Shown piece by piece: positions 1 to 7,302 of a DNA stretch of 24,570 bases. Every line of letters starts with the position of its first letter. Position 1 is the stretch's first letter. The DNA is from Chloroflexota bacterium (lineage in GTDB: Bacteria > Chloroflexota > Anaerolineae > UBA4142). Where the stretch lies: the NCBI GenBank assembly GCA_023381515.1, contig JAMCQI010000027.1, forward strand, positions 2,534 through 27,103, read 5' to 3'. Both the position numbers and the translations under genes were made by a program. The notes beneath the pieces were generated by a model. The model saw nothing but the letters and a program-made list of their open reading frames with translations, searched no databases and was not told where the DNA came from.

Positions 1-141
1 TGGTGGGAACTGCCAGCGTGGGTCGAAAAGCACGGACATCGCTTGCTAAAGAAAGAGAAGAACGGCCGCTGGCTTTGGCAGTGGTACCGCTTTATGATTC
101 AAAAGGGTGAGGCCGAGTCGGCGAAAACCCTGGAAAGGTGA
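1..141 (+). CDS. 3' end of an unrecognised gene (partial)
   Basis: Reading frame 1 is open from the first base to a TGA at 139-141 and gives 46 residues, starting WWELPAWVEKHGHR and ending SAKTLER. The peptide is basic and rich in Trp and aromatics (a WLWQWYRF stretch). I do not recognise the family, and too little is left to assign one. It could be a genuine C-terminus or a remnant, because the next reading frame downstream is itself a truncated gene. No start is visible since the gene runs off the left edge. Confidence 0.4.
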   Translation, partial: WWELPAWVEKHGHRLLKKEKNGRWLWQWYRFMIQKGEAESAKTLER

Positions 142-150
142 ATTCGATGA

Positions 151-402
151 AACTTCTTCACCGAGCGGGAGCGCGCCGCGCTCGCGTGGACGGAGGCCGT
201 GACGCGCGTGGCGGACACGCAGGTCCCGGACGAGGCGTACGAGCTCGCGCGGCGGCAGTTCAACGAGAAGGAACTAGTCGACCTTACGCTGGCGATCGTC
301 GCGATCAACGGCTGGAATCGGCTGTCCATCGCCTTTCGCACAGTGCCGGGAACGTACCATCCGGGAGTAACGGAAAGGGACTCGGCTCATGCAAGCCGTT
401 GA
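151..402 (+). pseudogene. 5'-truncated carboxymuconolactone decarboxylase / AhpD-like remnant
   Basis: The frame just after an in-frame TGA (148-150) reads NFFTERERAALAWTEAVTR, then a helix ending EKELVDLTLAIVAINGWNRL and SIAFRTVPGTYHP. This matches the C-terminal half of the carboxymuconolactone decarboxylase / alkylhydroperoxidase-like family. Full members are about 150 residues and carry a CxxC/His active site in the N-terminal half, which is absent here. Only about 83 residues remain. A GTG at 199 could start a 67-aa product, but it would lack the catalytic part. The frame ends inside the start region of the hemerythrin gene (ATG at 389). The family assignment is from motif recognition. 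That it is non-functional is inferred from the missing half. Confidence 0.65.
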
Positions 403-853
403 ACAGGTCTTTCGCGTCACCGATCGCGGCGACCTCACGATCACCGAAATACTACGGGTGGAGCATCGCACATTGCGCGAATTGATGGCGGCGACGGAGC
501 GCTGGCTCCTGGCGCAGGTAGCGCCGGACGCGCTGCGGGAACGCGCCGCGCTGCTCGAGGTGGCGCTCGATACCCATGCGGCGCGCGAAGAGGACCAGCT
601 CTTCGCGCCGCTGCGCTCGCGCTCTGAGACCGCGCGCCATCTTACCGAGAGCATGGAGATCGTCCACGAAGAGGTGCGAACGCTGTTCGAACAGATAGCG
701 GCCTCGGCTGACCCCACCTCCGACTTGTGGACGGTGCTGCAAATCACCGAGGAGCATTTTCAGGTCGAGGAACGGGATCTCTTTCGGCTGGCAGAACAAC
801 TGATGGAGCACGATGAGCTGATACGATCGAAGGCGCAAAATGAGAACCGATAG
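389..853 (+). CDS. Hemerythrin HHE cation-binding domain protein
   Basis: A 154-aa all-helical protein with the metal-ligand pattern of HHE hemerythrin-like domains: His26 (RVEHRTL), His63 followed by Glu67/Glu68 (THAAREED), His93 (IVHEEV), and His123 with Glu127/Glu128 (EEHFQVEERD). Such cytoplasmic di-iron proteins bind O2 or NO, or act in iron and nitrosative stress. The exact ligand here cannot be read from sequence. The ATG at 389 overlaps the end of the upstream remnant and has a purine-rich AAAGGGA about 7 nt before it. Its last codons overlap the start of the NADH dehydrogenase gene (ATG at 840), so the two are probably translationally coupled. The length is normal for a single-domain member. 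Confidence 0.85.
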   Translation: MQAVEQVFRVTDRGDLTITEILRVEHRTLRELMAATERWLLAQVAPDALRERAALLEVALDTHAAREEDQLFAPLRSRSETARHLTESMEIVHEEVRTLFEQIAASADPTSDLWTVLQITEEHFQVEERDLFRLAEQLMEHDELIRSKAQNENR

Positions 854-2165
854 CCGTCCTCACATTGTCATCATTGGAGCAGGCTATGCCGGTCTGTGGG
901 CCGCGCGCACGCTCGCCCGATCCCGAGCAGAGGTGTGGCTGATCGACCGGAACAACTACCATACGTTTCTGCCCTTGCTCTATCAAGCTGCGGCGGCCGA
1001 GGTCGAACCGGAGGAGATCGCGTACCCGGTCCGCCGCATCTTGCGAAGGTGGCGACAAATCCACTTCCTAATGTCCGATGTGACGCGGATCGATCTTGAG
1101 GCCCGCCGTGTAGTCACGGCGGACTCGAGCCTCCCCTACGAGTATCTCGTCCTCGCGACCGGCAGCGCAACTCACTTCTTCGCAGTGCCGGGCGCGGCGG
1201 AGCACGCCTTTGCGCTCAAGACCTTGGGAGAGGGAATCGCGCTGCGCAATCACATTGTCCAGCAATTCGAAAAGGCCACGCGCACAAGCGAGCCAGAGGC
1301 GCGCCAGCGCGCACTGACGTTTGCCATTGTCGGCGGCGGCGCGACCGGCGTCGAATTCGCCGGCGCGCTCGCGGAGCTCGTGCGCGGTCCACTCCGCCGG
1401 GATTACGCGCCTCTCGATCGGGACGCGATCCGCGTGGTCCTGATCGAATCGCAGGACGAGTTGCTTTCAGGCTTGCCGAACTCGCTGCGCGCGTACGCCT
1501 CCGAGCGGCTTCGTCGGATGGGAGTCGAGGTCCTTTTGGGGGCGAGCGTTCGCCGGATTGCCGGCGATGCGGTGTACTTGCATGACGGCTCCATCGTCCC
1601 CACCGAGACGGTCGTTTGGACCGCCGGCATCAGGGGCGATCCGAACGCCAAGGCGTGGGGACTGCCCACTTTAGGCAACGGCCGCGTAAATGTTTTGCCG
1701 ACGCTTCAAGTGCCCGGGCATCCCGAGGTATACGTAGCCGGCGACCTCGCCAACGCTCCTGAGAACAACCGGGCTCTGCCCATGGTGGCGCCCGTCGCCA
1801 TCCAGGAAGGAGTGGCCGCCGCTCGTAACATCATCCGTCAGATCGCGGGGCAGGGCGCGTTACCCTTCCACTATCATGATCGGGGAACGATGGTGACGCT
1901 CGGGCGAAATGCAGCAGTTGCATCCATCTGGAATCATTCCTTCACCGGCTTTCCCGCGTGGGTACTGTGGCTCGGGGTGCATTTGTTCAACCTGATCGGT
2001 TTCCGCAACCGCCTCTTCGTCTTGGTGAACTGGTCGCTCGACTACGTGTTCTCCGATCGTACCGTGTGCCTGATCCTACCCGTCGACCAAGCGAAGCCCA
2101 TCAAGGAATTTGGGAAATGCGTGGCGCGAACTGAATTGCGTCCCACAATGCCGAGCGCCAATTGA
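840..2165 (+). CDS. ndh: Type II NADH:quinone oxidoreductase (NDH-2)
   Basis: A 441-aa FAD-dependent pyridine-nucleotide oxidoreductase that would pass electrons from NADH to membrane quinone without pumping protons. The first dinucleotide fold is VIIGAGYAGLWAA (residues 10-22, FAD) and the second is FAIVGGGATGVEFAG (161-175, NADH). The FAD-closing motif YVAGD is at 298-302, and PMVAPVAIQEG (314-324) corresponds to the quinone-site helix of the family. The C-terminal segment, about 370-400 (FPAWVLWLGVHLFNLIGFRN), fits the membrane-anchoring amphipathic region. The start ATG lies inside the hemerythrin gene end, giving a 14-nt overlap. Its 3' end overlaps the convergent ClC reading frame by 65 bp. 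It could supply quinol to the nitric oxide reductase nearby. Confidence 0.92.
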   Translation: MRTDSRPHIVIIGAGYAGLWAARTLARSRAEVWLIDRNNYHTFLPLLYQAAAAEVEPEEIAYPVRRILRRWRQIHFLMSDVTRIDLEARRVVTADSSLPYEYLVLATGSATHFFAVPGAAEHAFALKTLGEGIALRNHIVQQFEKATRTSEPEARQRALTFAIVGGGATGVEFAGALAELVRGPLRRDYAPLDRDAIRVVLIESQDELLSGLPNSLRAYASERLRRMGVEVLLGASVRRIAGDAVYLHDGSIVPTETVVWTAGIRGDPNAKAWGLPTLGNGRVNVLPTLQVPGHPEVYVAGDLANAPENNRALPMVAPVAIQEGVAAARNIIRQIAGQGALPFHYHDRGTMVTLGRNAAVASIWNHSFTGFPAWVLWLGVHLFNLIGFRNRLFVLVNWSLDYVFSDRTVCLILPVDQAKPIKEFGKCVARTELRPTMPSAN

Positions 2166-3345
2166 GACGGTCTGGCTGAGCGCTCGATCCTCCAAGCGGC
2201 AATCTCGCAGGCTCGGCAAGACGCGTGAGCTCGTGAGCATTCCCCGCGGGCGATTGCGCGACTTGGCCGACGGCAAAGATCGCGCCCATGGCCGCACTGG
2301 ACATGAACATCGGCGCGAGTAATCCACCCGATGTCCCGGAGCCCAACGAAATCACCAACGCAAGCGCCTTGAAAACCATGATGGTTACGAGAAGCACCAA
2401 TGGAAGACGATTCGACAAGATGTCGGTGATCGTATCATAGCCGACGCCGAATACGCGCGGAACAAAGAAACCACTGAGGCCGAGTCCCAGTGCACCAATC
2501 GCCGGCCACCACAGCGGGTCGACTGGAAGCCGCGCAAATTGATCCTCGACCCAGTAGAGTATCTTGGTAAACCCAATCGCGGCGAGTCCGCATATCAAGC
2601 CAAGTACCGCATAGGCCGGCAACGCGGTTGACAACCCAAAATCCACCGGAGAGACGACGAACATCGGGCCGCGTCCCATCAGCTGATAGTGTACGCTTGT
2701 CGCGAGAGTGCTGGCTACAACCAGTGGTATGAATGATCGGGTCTTGAATTCAAACAGCAACAACTCAATCGGCAGGATAACGCCCGCGAGCGGTGTGCTG
2801 AATGTCGCCGCCATACCGGCGCCGGCGCCGCACGCCAACAAGACCTTGCGTTCCGCCGCGGTCGTATGAATCGTCTGGCCGACGAGGGACCCTATCGCTC
2901 CGCCGGTTTGTATGATAGGACCTTCCGCGCCGAACGGACCGCCCGTGCCGATTGCGATGGCCGCTGACAGTGGCTTGAGAATTGCCACTTTGGGTTCGAT
3001 GCGGCTGCGACTGATCAGAACCGCTTCCATAGCTTCGGGGATGCCATGTCCTTTGATCTTGGACGAACCATATTTCGCCATTACCCCGACGATCAAGCTG
3101 CCCACGACAGGTATTAGGATGATCCACGCGCCAACGGTTGAATGCCAGGGGCTCGTAAAGTCGAAGGAGAACCGCTGGAAGAAGGCCAGATTCGTGAAAA
3201 GACTGATCAGATTGTAAAGGGCAAAAGCGATAACTCCCGCGCCAATGCCGATAAACGCGGCGAGTATGGAAACAAAGAGCATCCGAAACTCTACCACGTT
3301 CTTTAGGTTCTTCGTGTCGGTTATCGTCTGGAAATCTGCGGACAT
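2101..3345 (-). CDS. ClC-family chloride channel/antiporter, C-terminally truncated
   Basis: A 414-aa integral membrane protein of the ClC family. The three selectivity motifs are present: GHGIPEA (residues 99-105), GPFGAEGPIIQ (136-146, with the gating glutamate Glu141) and GTSGGLLAPMF (337-347). In ClC-ec1 terms the external glutamate is retained, while the position after Glu194 (the proton glutamate in antiporters) reads Leu. Homology stops near residue 360 (GAIFAVG). The family normally continues for 70 or more residues (helices N-R, including the conserved pore tyrosine). Here an unrelated hydrophilic tail of about 54 residues follows, and it overlaps the 3' end of the convergent ndh gene. 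The ATG at 3345 has a good GAGGAGAT site 5 nt upstream. It may be non-functional, or may form a shortened protein. Confidence 0.8.
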   Translation of the reverse strand: MSADFQTITDTKNLKNVVEFRMLFVSILAAFIGIGAGVIAFALYNLISLFTNLAFFQRFSFDFTSPWHSTVGAWIILIPVVGSLIVGVMAKYGSSKIKGHGIPEAMEAVLISRSRIEPKVAILKPLSAAIAIGTGGPFGAEGPIIQTGGAIGSLVGQTIHTTAAERKVLLACGAGAGMAATFSTPLAGVILPIELLLFEFKTRSFIPLVVASTLATSVHYQLMGRGPMFVVSPVDFGLSTALPAYAVLGLICGLAAIGFTKILYWVEDQFARLPVDPLWWPAIGALGLGLSGFFVPRVFGVGYDTITDILSNRLPLVLLVTIMVFKALALVISLGSGTSGGLLAPMFMSSAAMGAIFAVGQVAQSPAGNAHELTRLAEPARLPLGGSSAQPDRLNWRSALWDAIQFAPRISQIP

Positions 3346-3896
3346 CGTATCTCCTCGAATGTGACTATTGAGTTCATCTTATCGACCCGCAAACTCTGTC
3401 GCTGTGTCGATCTTTTGACTTGCCTCAAAGCCTGGCTTGCACCCTGACCGTCACCCCGATTCTTGGCGTCGTTTCGACGAGCCTCGACCTGTTTTGCGGC
3501 GGGATTGTCATGAAACCGCTCGAGACACCGCCATTTTTCTCGCCGCTGGGTTCGTGACGAACAATTTAGTCTAGAATCTTGAGGAGTATGTCGACGTATC
3601 ACACGGGGTTCACGAAACTCGACTGTTTGGACGTACTAAAGTGTTTTCAGGCTGCCATCAGGTCAACGGCGTGGCGCAATGATAGCACTGAAAAGGTTGT
3701 TTGCGCGCGGGTTTGCGGCTATCTCAGCTTGGCTTGAAACCGGCTTGTGGTGCCTCGCCAGACCGGTTCGCACGGTACATGCCAGCCACCAACCAGGAGC
3801 GCAATCCGCGCGCGCACACCCCGCCCTTCGGCCCGCTCAAGTCCCAAAGCGACATGCTCTCGGCCTTTTTTGACCAGATTATGACCTGAAGCAATA

Positions 3897-3924
3897 TGGA
3901 CGTTCGGCGCGTTATGCGTATGAT
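3897..3924 (+). promoter_or_regulatory. Possible norB promoter
   Basis: TGGACG at 3897-3902, a 16-nt spacer, then TATGAT at 3919-3924. This is 4/6 and 5/6 agreement with the housekeeping -35 and -10 elements. It would give a leader of about 100 nt before the norB start. A moderate match only; no competing signal was clearly better. Confidence 0.3.
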
Positions 3925-3980
3925 TGAGACTGCGACAACTGGGCATGTCGTGATCCAGAACTCTCGTTAGTCATAGTTCG

Positions 3981-3993
3981 GTGATCCCATCAC
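3981..3993. promoter_or_regulatory. Short inverted repeat upstream of norB (possible operator)
   Basis: GTGAT-CCC-ATCAC is a perfect 5-bp inverted repeat with a 3-nt centre, located about 40 bp before the norB start. It resembles FNR/CRP-superfamily half-sites (TGAT...ATCA), but the spacing is one base short of the canonical 4. Regulation by an NO- or O2-sensing member is a guess from context. Confidence 0.25.
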
Positions 3994-3996
3994 GGC

Positions 3997-4014
3997 CAGG
4001 CGACCATTCGCCTG
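3997..4014 (+). promoter_or_regulatory. Leader hairpin just before the norB ribosome binding site
   Basis: CAGGCGA, loop CCAT, TCGCCTG: a perfect 7-bp stem. It ends 6 nt before the AAGGAGG ribosome site (4021-4027) of norB. It could affect translation or message stability. Confidence 0.4.
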
Positions 4015-4032
4015 ACGATTAAGGAGGCAAGA

Positions 4033-6354
4033 GTGGACACTCGAGACGGCTCCAATGAACCCCTTTCCCCCTGGTGGCGGACTGCCGTTGTCCTCGTGAT
4101 GGTATTCGGCTTCTCGATTCTGATCTTCTTGGCCATTCGCACCTACGCCGATGCTCCGCCAATTCCCGACAAAGTGATTGGGCCAGGGAACGAGATCGTA
4201 TTCACCGGAGCCGACGTTCAGGCCGGTCAGCAGGTCTTCCTCAAATACGGCCTGATGGAGAACGGGACGGTCTGGGGACACGGCGCATATCTCGGTCCAG
4301 ATTTCTCCGCGCTGTATCTCCACACGCTCGATCAAGACACTGACGCCGCGCTCGCCGAGGAGCAGTACAGCGCTGAATTTGGGTCGCTGAACCCGGTTCA
4401 GCGGGACGCAATCCACGATCAGACCGAGGCGTCGCTGAAACAGAACCGCTACGACGAAGCTTCCAAAACACTGACCTTCACGGCGGCTGAGACGAATTCA
4501 TATCGCGCTCAGGTTGATAAGTGGAAGGCGTATTTTTCCAAACCCACTAACGACGCCGGGCTTTCAGCTGCCTACATCGACGATCCCCAAGAGCTGAAAC
4601 AACTTACTGCGTTCTTTTCGTGGGCGGCTTGGGCGTCGGTAGCGAATCGCCCAGACAAGGCCTATTCCTACACCAACAACTTTCCCTACGACCCCGCGGT
4701 CGGCAACACACCGACGACAGACGCGCTGGTCTGGAGCGCACTCAGCCTCATCGCGCTCCTTGGAGGCACGGCGCTTGTCCTTTTCGCCTTCGGCCGCTTC
4801 GATTTTCTCGGCTGGAAAGGTAAGACGGAGCATGTCCATCCGCAGATGCTGCCAGGTGTTACGACGCCCAGCCAGCGGGGCGCGATCAAGTTCTTTGTCG
4901 TCGTCGCTTTGCTTTTTCTGGTCCAAACGTTGGTCGGTACGGCAACCGCTCACTACCGCGCCGATCCCGCCACTTTCTATGGAATAGACCTTACATCGAT
5001 CTTCCCGAGCAACATCGTCCGCACCTGGCATGTGCAGCTCGCCATCTTCTGGATCGCCGCTGCGTATATTGCGGGTGCATTGTTTCTCGCGCCGGCGCTG
5101 GGCAAGGGCGACCCCAAAGGACAGACGAAATGGATGAACGTCTTGTTCGTCGCGCTCGTTATCGTAGTGGGCGGCAGCCTGCTTGGCGAGCTCCTCGGCA
5201 TTCGACAACTGCTCGGCAATACGCTTTGGTTCTGGCTCGGTGATCAGGGTTGGGAATACCTCGACCTCGGGCGCCTCTGGCAGATTCTGCTCGCGATCGG
5301 GTTGGTGCTTTGGCTCGGGCTCCTGTTCCGTGCGATCGCGCCTGCCCGCAAAGACCCGAAGCAGCGAGAGATCTCTTCGTTGTTCCTCTACGCCGCGGCC
5401 GGTATCCCCCTCTTCTATATACCCGCAATGTTCTTTGACAGCACGACGAACTATGCGGTCGTGGACATGTGGCGTTTCTGGATCATCCACCTTTGGGTCG
5501 AGGGCTTTTTCGAGCTGTTTGTAACCGCAATGGTGGCGCTCATCTTCTATCAACTCGGAATCGTGACCCAAAAGACGGCCCTGCGTGTCGTCTACCTCGA
5601 CGCGATCCTCTATCTCGGCAGCGGCATCGTCGGCACCGGGCATCACTGGTACTGGACTGGCCAGTCAACTATCACGATGGCGCTTGGCGCCACGTTCTCC
5701 GCGCTGGAGATTGTGCCGCTTACGCTGCTCACGCTGGACGCCTGGGACTTTATCAAGTTGACGCGCGGCAAGTGCGACGTATGCGGGCAACCGGTTAGCA
5801 TACCGCACAAGTGGACCTTTTACTTCCTGATGGCGGTCGGCTTTTGGAATTTCCTTGGCGCGGGCGTCTTTGGCTTTCTCATCAACCTGCCTATCGTCAG
5901 TTACTACGAAGTTGGGACGATGCTCACTGCGAATCACGGGCATGCGGCGTTAATGGGTGTGTTCGGGATGCTCGGCGTCGCGCTCACCGTGTTTGCGATG
6001 CGCCAGGTGGTGACGGAGAAGCAGTGGGCGCGTGTCGAGAAATTTATCCGTCTTTCATTCTGGGGTTTGAATGTCGGCTTAGGGCTGATGGTCGTAACGA
6101 GCCTTTTTCCCGGCGGTGTGATGCAGTTGACGGATGTGCTGAACAACGGCTACTGGCATGCCCGGAGTTTTGATTTCCTGACTGAACCGCTGATGCGCAC
6201 ACTCGAATGGGTGCGATTGCCCGGCGATACGGTGTTTCTCGTCCTTGGGGTCCTGCCCTTGGTCATCGCTGCGTTGATGACGTATTGGTTTGTGTGGAAG
6301 CCTGAGCCGAAGGTGGGGGCGTCTGCTTTGGAGCCCATGACGGCCGGCGAGTAA
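4033..6354 (+). CDS. norB: Quinol-dependent nitric oxide reductase (qNOR), single subunit
   Basis: A 773-aa membrane enzyme that reduces 2 NO to N2O using quinol. An N-terminal TM helix (16-36) is followed by a periplasmic domain (about 40-225), which is the fused NorC-like part typical of qNOR. The NorB-like helical bundle follows. Visible ligands: His333 (TWHVQ) and His637 for low-spin heme b; His635 (NHGHAAL) for heme b3; and His486 (HLWVE), His537 and His538 (GTGHHWYW) for FeB, with Glu490 as the catalytic glutamate. No heme c CxxCH is present, which supports quinol rather than cytochrome c as donor. The only CxxC is CDVCG (581-585), in a loop. The GTG start has a perfect AAGGAGG at 4021-4027, 5 nt away. 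The length is normal and the gene appears monocistronic. Confidence 0.95.
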   Translation: MDTRDGSNEPLSPWWRTAVVLVMVFGFSILIFLAIRTYADAPPIPDKVIGPGNEIVFTGADVQAGQQVFLKYGLMENGTVWGHGAYLGPDFSALYLHTLDQDTDAALAEEQYSAEFGSLNPVQRDAIHDQTEASLKQNRYDEASKTLTFTAAETNSYRAQVDKWKAYFSKPTNDAGLSAAYIDDPQELKQLTAFFSWAAWASVANRPDKAYSYTNNFPYDPAVGNTPTTDALVWSALSLIALLGGTALVLFAFGRFDFLGWKGKTEHVHPQMLPGVTTPSQRGAIKFFVVVALLFLVQTLVGTATAHYRADPATFYGIDLTSIFPSNIVRTWHVQLAIFWIAAAYIAGALFLAPALGKGDPKGQTKWMNVLFVALVIVVGGSLLGELLGIRQLLGNTLWFWLGDQGWEYLDLGRLWQILLAIGLVLWLGLLFRAIAPARKDPKQREISSLFLYAAAGIPLFYIPAMFFDSTTNYAVVDMWRFWIIHLWVEGFFELFVTAMVALIFYQLGIVTQKTALRVVYLDAILYLGSGIVGTGHHWYWTGQSTITMALGATFSALEIVPLTLLTLDAWDFIKLTRGKCDVCGQPVSIPHKWTFYFLMAVGFWNFLGAGVFGFLINLPIVSYYEVGTMLTANHGHAALMGVFGMLGVALTVFAMRQVVTEKQWARVEKFIRLSFWGLNVGLGLMVVTSLFPGGVMQLTDVLNNGYWHARSFDFLTEPLMRTLEWVRLPGDTVFLVLGVLPLVIAALMTYWFVWKPEPKVGASALEPMTAGE

Positions 6355-6600
6355 CAAACGTTGAGCGGATCACAGACTCCAGGCCGTCCTTTTAGCGGGG
6401 GTCACGCGACAGTTCGGAGTAGAATAAGCCTGTACTAGCAGCTAGACCTTTACGTGTTGATGCAAAGCTACGCCGACCAAACGGTCGATATCGCAGCGCC
6501 TCGAAAAAGTTGTAGTCGCATGCCTCTGAAATATCCGCAGAGCCAACAATAGAAACTCCAGCAATTTTCAGTCGACGCGCGGCAGATGAAGAATCCAAAC

Positions 6601-6628
6601 TTGACATTCCGGCGACTCCGGCTAAAAT
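6601..6628 (+). promoter_or_regulatory. Strong promoter for the tRNA-Lys unit
   Basis: TTGACA (6601-6606), a 16-nt spacer, then TAAAAT (6623-6628): 11 of 12 consensus bases. Transcription would begin near 6635, about 95 nt before the tRNA. The only downstream gene before a terminator is the tRNA, so this is its likely promoter. Confidence 0.65.
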
Positions 6629-6728
6629 GCCTTCCGCAACAGCAAAAGACATGGTCGGAGGAGGGGGTCATTGGTAGTGTTCTAACCGCAAAAGACTACT
6701 GAATTAGCCGTGTCAGTTGTTCACGAAG

Positions 6729-6801
6729 GGGCCGCTAGCTCAATTGGCAGAGCAAATGACTCTTAATCATTAGGTTCAGGGTTCAAGTCCCTGGCGGCTC
6801 A
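6729..6801 (+). tRNA. tRNA-Lys (anticodon CTT)
   Basis: A complete cloverleaf can be drawn. The acceptor is GGGCCGC (6729-6735) paired with GCGGCTC (6794-6800), with one G-T pair. The D stem is GCTC/GAGC. The anticodon stem AATGA/TCATT carries loop CTCTTAA, so the anticodon is CTT (6762-6764). The variable loop is AGGTT. The T stem CAGGG/CCCTG has loop TTCAAGT, and the discriminator is A6801. CCA is not encoded (the next bases are CTTTC). Anticodon CUU reads AAG lysine codons. Confidence 0.95.
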
Positions 6802-6856
6802 CTTTCTTACCACTAGCACAAGACTGAGTCTGATGAGAATCACACAATATGAAGCC

Positions 6857-6884
6857 CCGCTTCTGCAATTTGGAGCGGTTTTCT
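6857..6884 (+). terminator. Rho-independent terminator of the tRNA-Lys unit
   Basis: CCGCTTC (6857-6863), an 8-nt loop, GGAGCGG (6872-6878) with one G-T pair, then TTTTCTGTTT. It lies 56 nt after the tRNA and before the next promoter. The same GGAGCGG-TTTT arm followed by CGGTCCGC recurs at 14960-14988. Confidence 0.75.
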
Positions 6885-6996
6885 GTTTCCGGTCCGCTAT
6901 CGTTTTCGAATAGAGACCGGGAAAGTACAAGGCACCCCCTCCCACCGTTCGTTTGATCGTCGGGCCACGGTCCGAGCTCCCAGATTCGCGAACGTT

Positions 6997-7025
6997 TTGA
7001 CAGTTGCATGGGATGCTCGTATAAT
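6997..7025 (+). promoter_or_regulatory. Perfect-consensus housekeeping promoter for the first ABC importer
   Basis: TTGACA (6997-7002), a spacer of exactly 17 nt, then TATAAT (7020-7025): 12 of 12 matches at optimal spacing. The start point would be near 7032, leaving about 270 nt of untranslated leader before the SBP start at 7303. Such a match at this spacing is unlikely by chance in 25 kb. Confidence 0.75.
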
Positions 7026-7302
7026 CGATGCATCCTCGAAAGTGCGCAAACAGGAGCAAGGGCCTCCGGCAAACGCGTCATGCGTCGGCCGCGCCGCACA
7101 ATGATGTGTCACCGTTGCCTCGAGTCGCGCGACATTTCCCCCCCAAGCACAGTACGATCCCCCGATGCGCCTTGTTTGAGCGGCATTCTGGCCTCGATCT
7201 GTGATTCGGGCCGCTTTGGTCGCTGGTGATTGCTGACCTGGAGAGTGCCCGAATTGCGCGGCAGTTTTCGGCCTTGACTCAACATCAGAAGGAGCGGGAA
7301 TA
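7026..7302 (+). promoter_or_regulatory. Long 5' leader of the first importer operon
   Basis: About 270 nt between a perfect promoter and the SBP ribosome site (AAGGAG, 7289-7294). No riboswitch class was recognised and no terminator hairpin with a T-run is visible. One small frame beginning ATG at 7080 would give about 49 aa with an MMCHRC stretch, but it has only a weak ribosome site. The leader may hold unrecognised RNA regulation, or the transcript may carry the small ORF. Confidence 0.35.

Larger units (their letters stand above)
3346..4032. other. Divergent intergenic region between the ClC gene and norB
   Basis: About 690 bp between two divergently transcribed genes. Small open frames here (for example 3679-3873) lack family resemblance, a ribosome site or plausible composition. 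The recognisable signals are at the right end, where a possible promoter, an inverted repeat and a leader hairpin precede norB. They are listed separately. Confidence 0.6.

Noticed and set aside
3679..3889. Two overlapping ~63-codon frames upstream of norB
   Set aside because: No ribosome site, no family, and composition unlike the neighbouring genes.
4564..5646. 360-aa open frame on the minus strand inside norB
   Set aside because: The highly charged, low-information translation is antisense to conserved NOR helices. It is a shadow frame.
6392..6652. 86-codon minus-strand frame between norB and the tRNA (starts MSFAVAEG)
   Set aside because: The sequence before its ATG is pyrimidine-rich rather than a ribosome site, no family is recognised, and the strong tRNA promoter lies on the opposite strand inside it.
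7026..7302. Leader considered as a T-box or known riboswitch
   Set aside because: No T-box signature, no anti-terminator/terminator pair and no T-run were seen.
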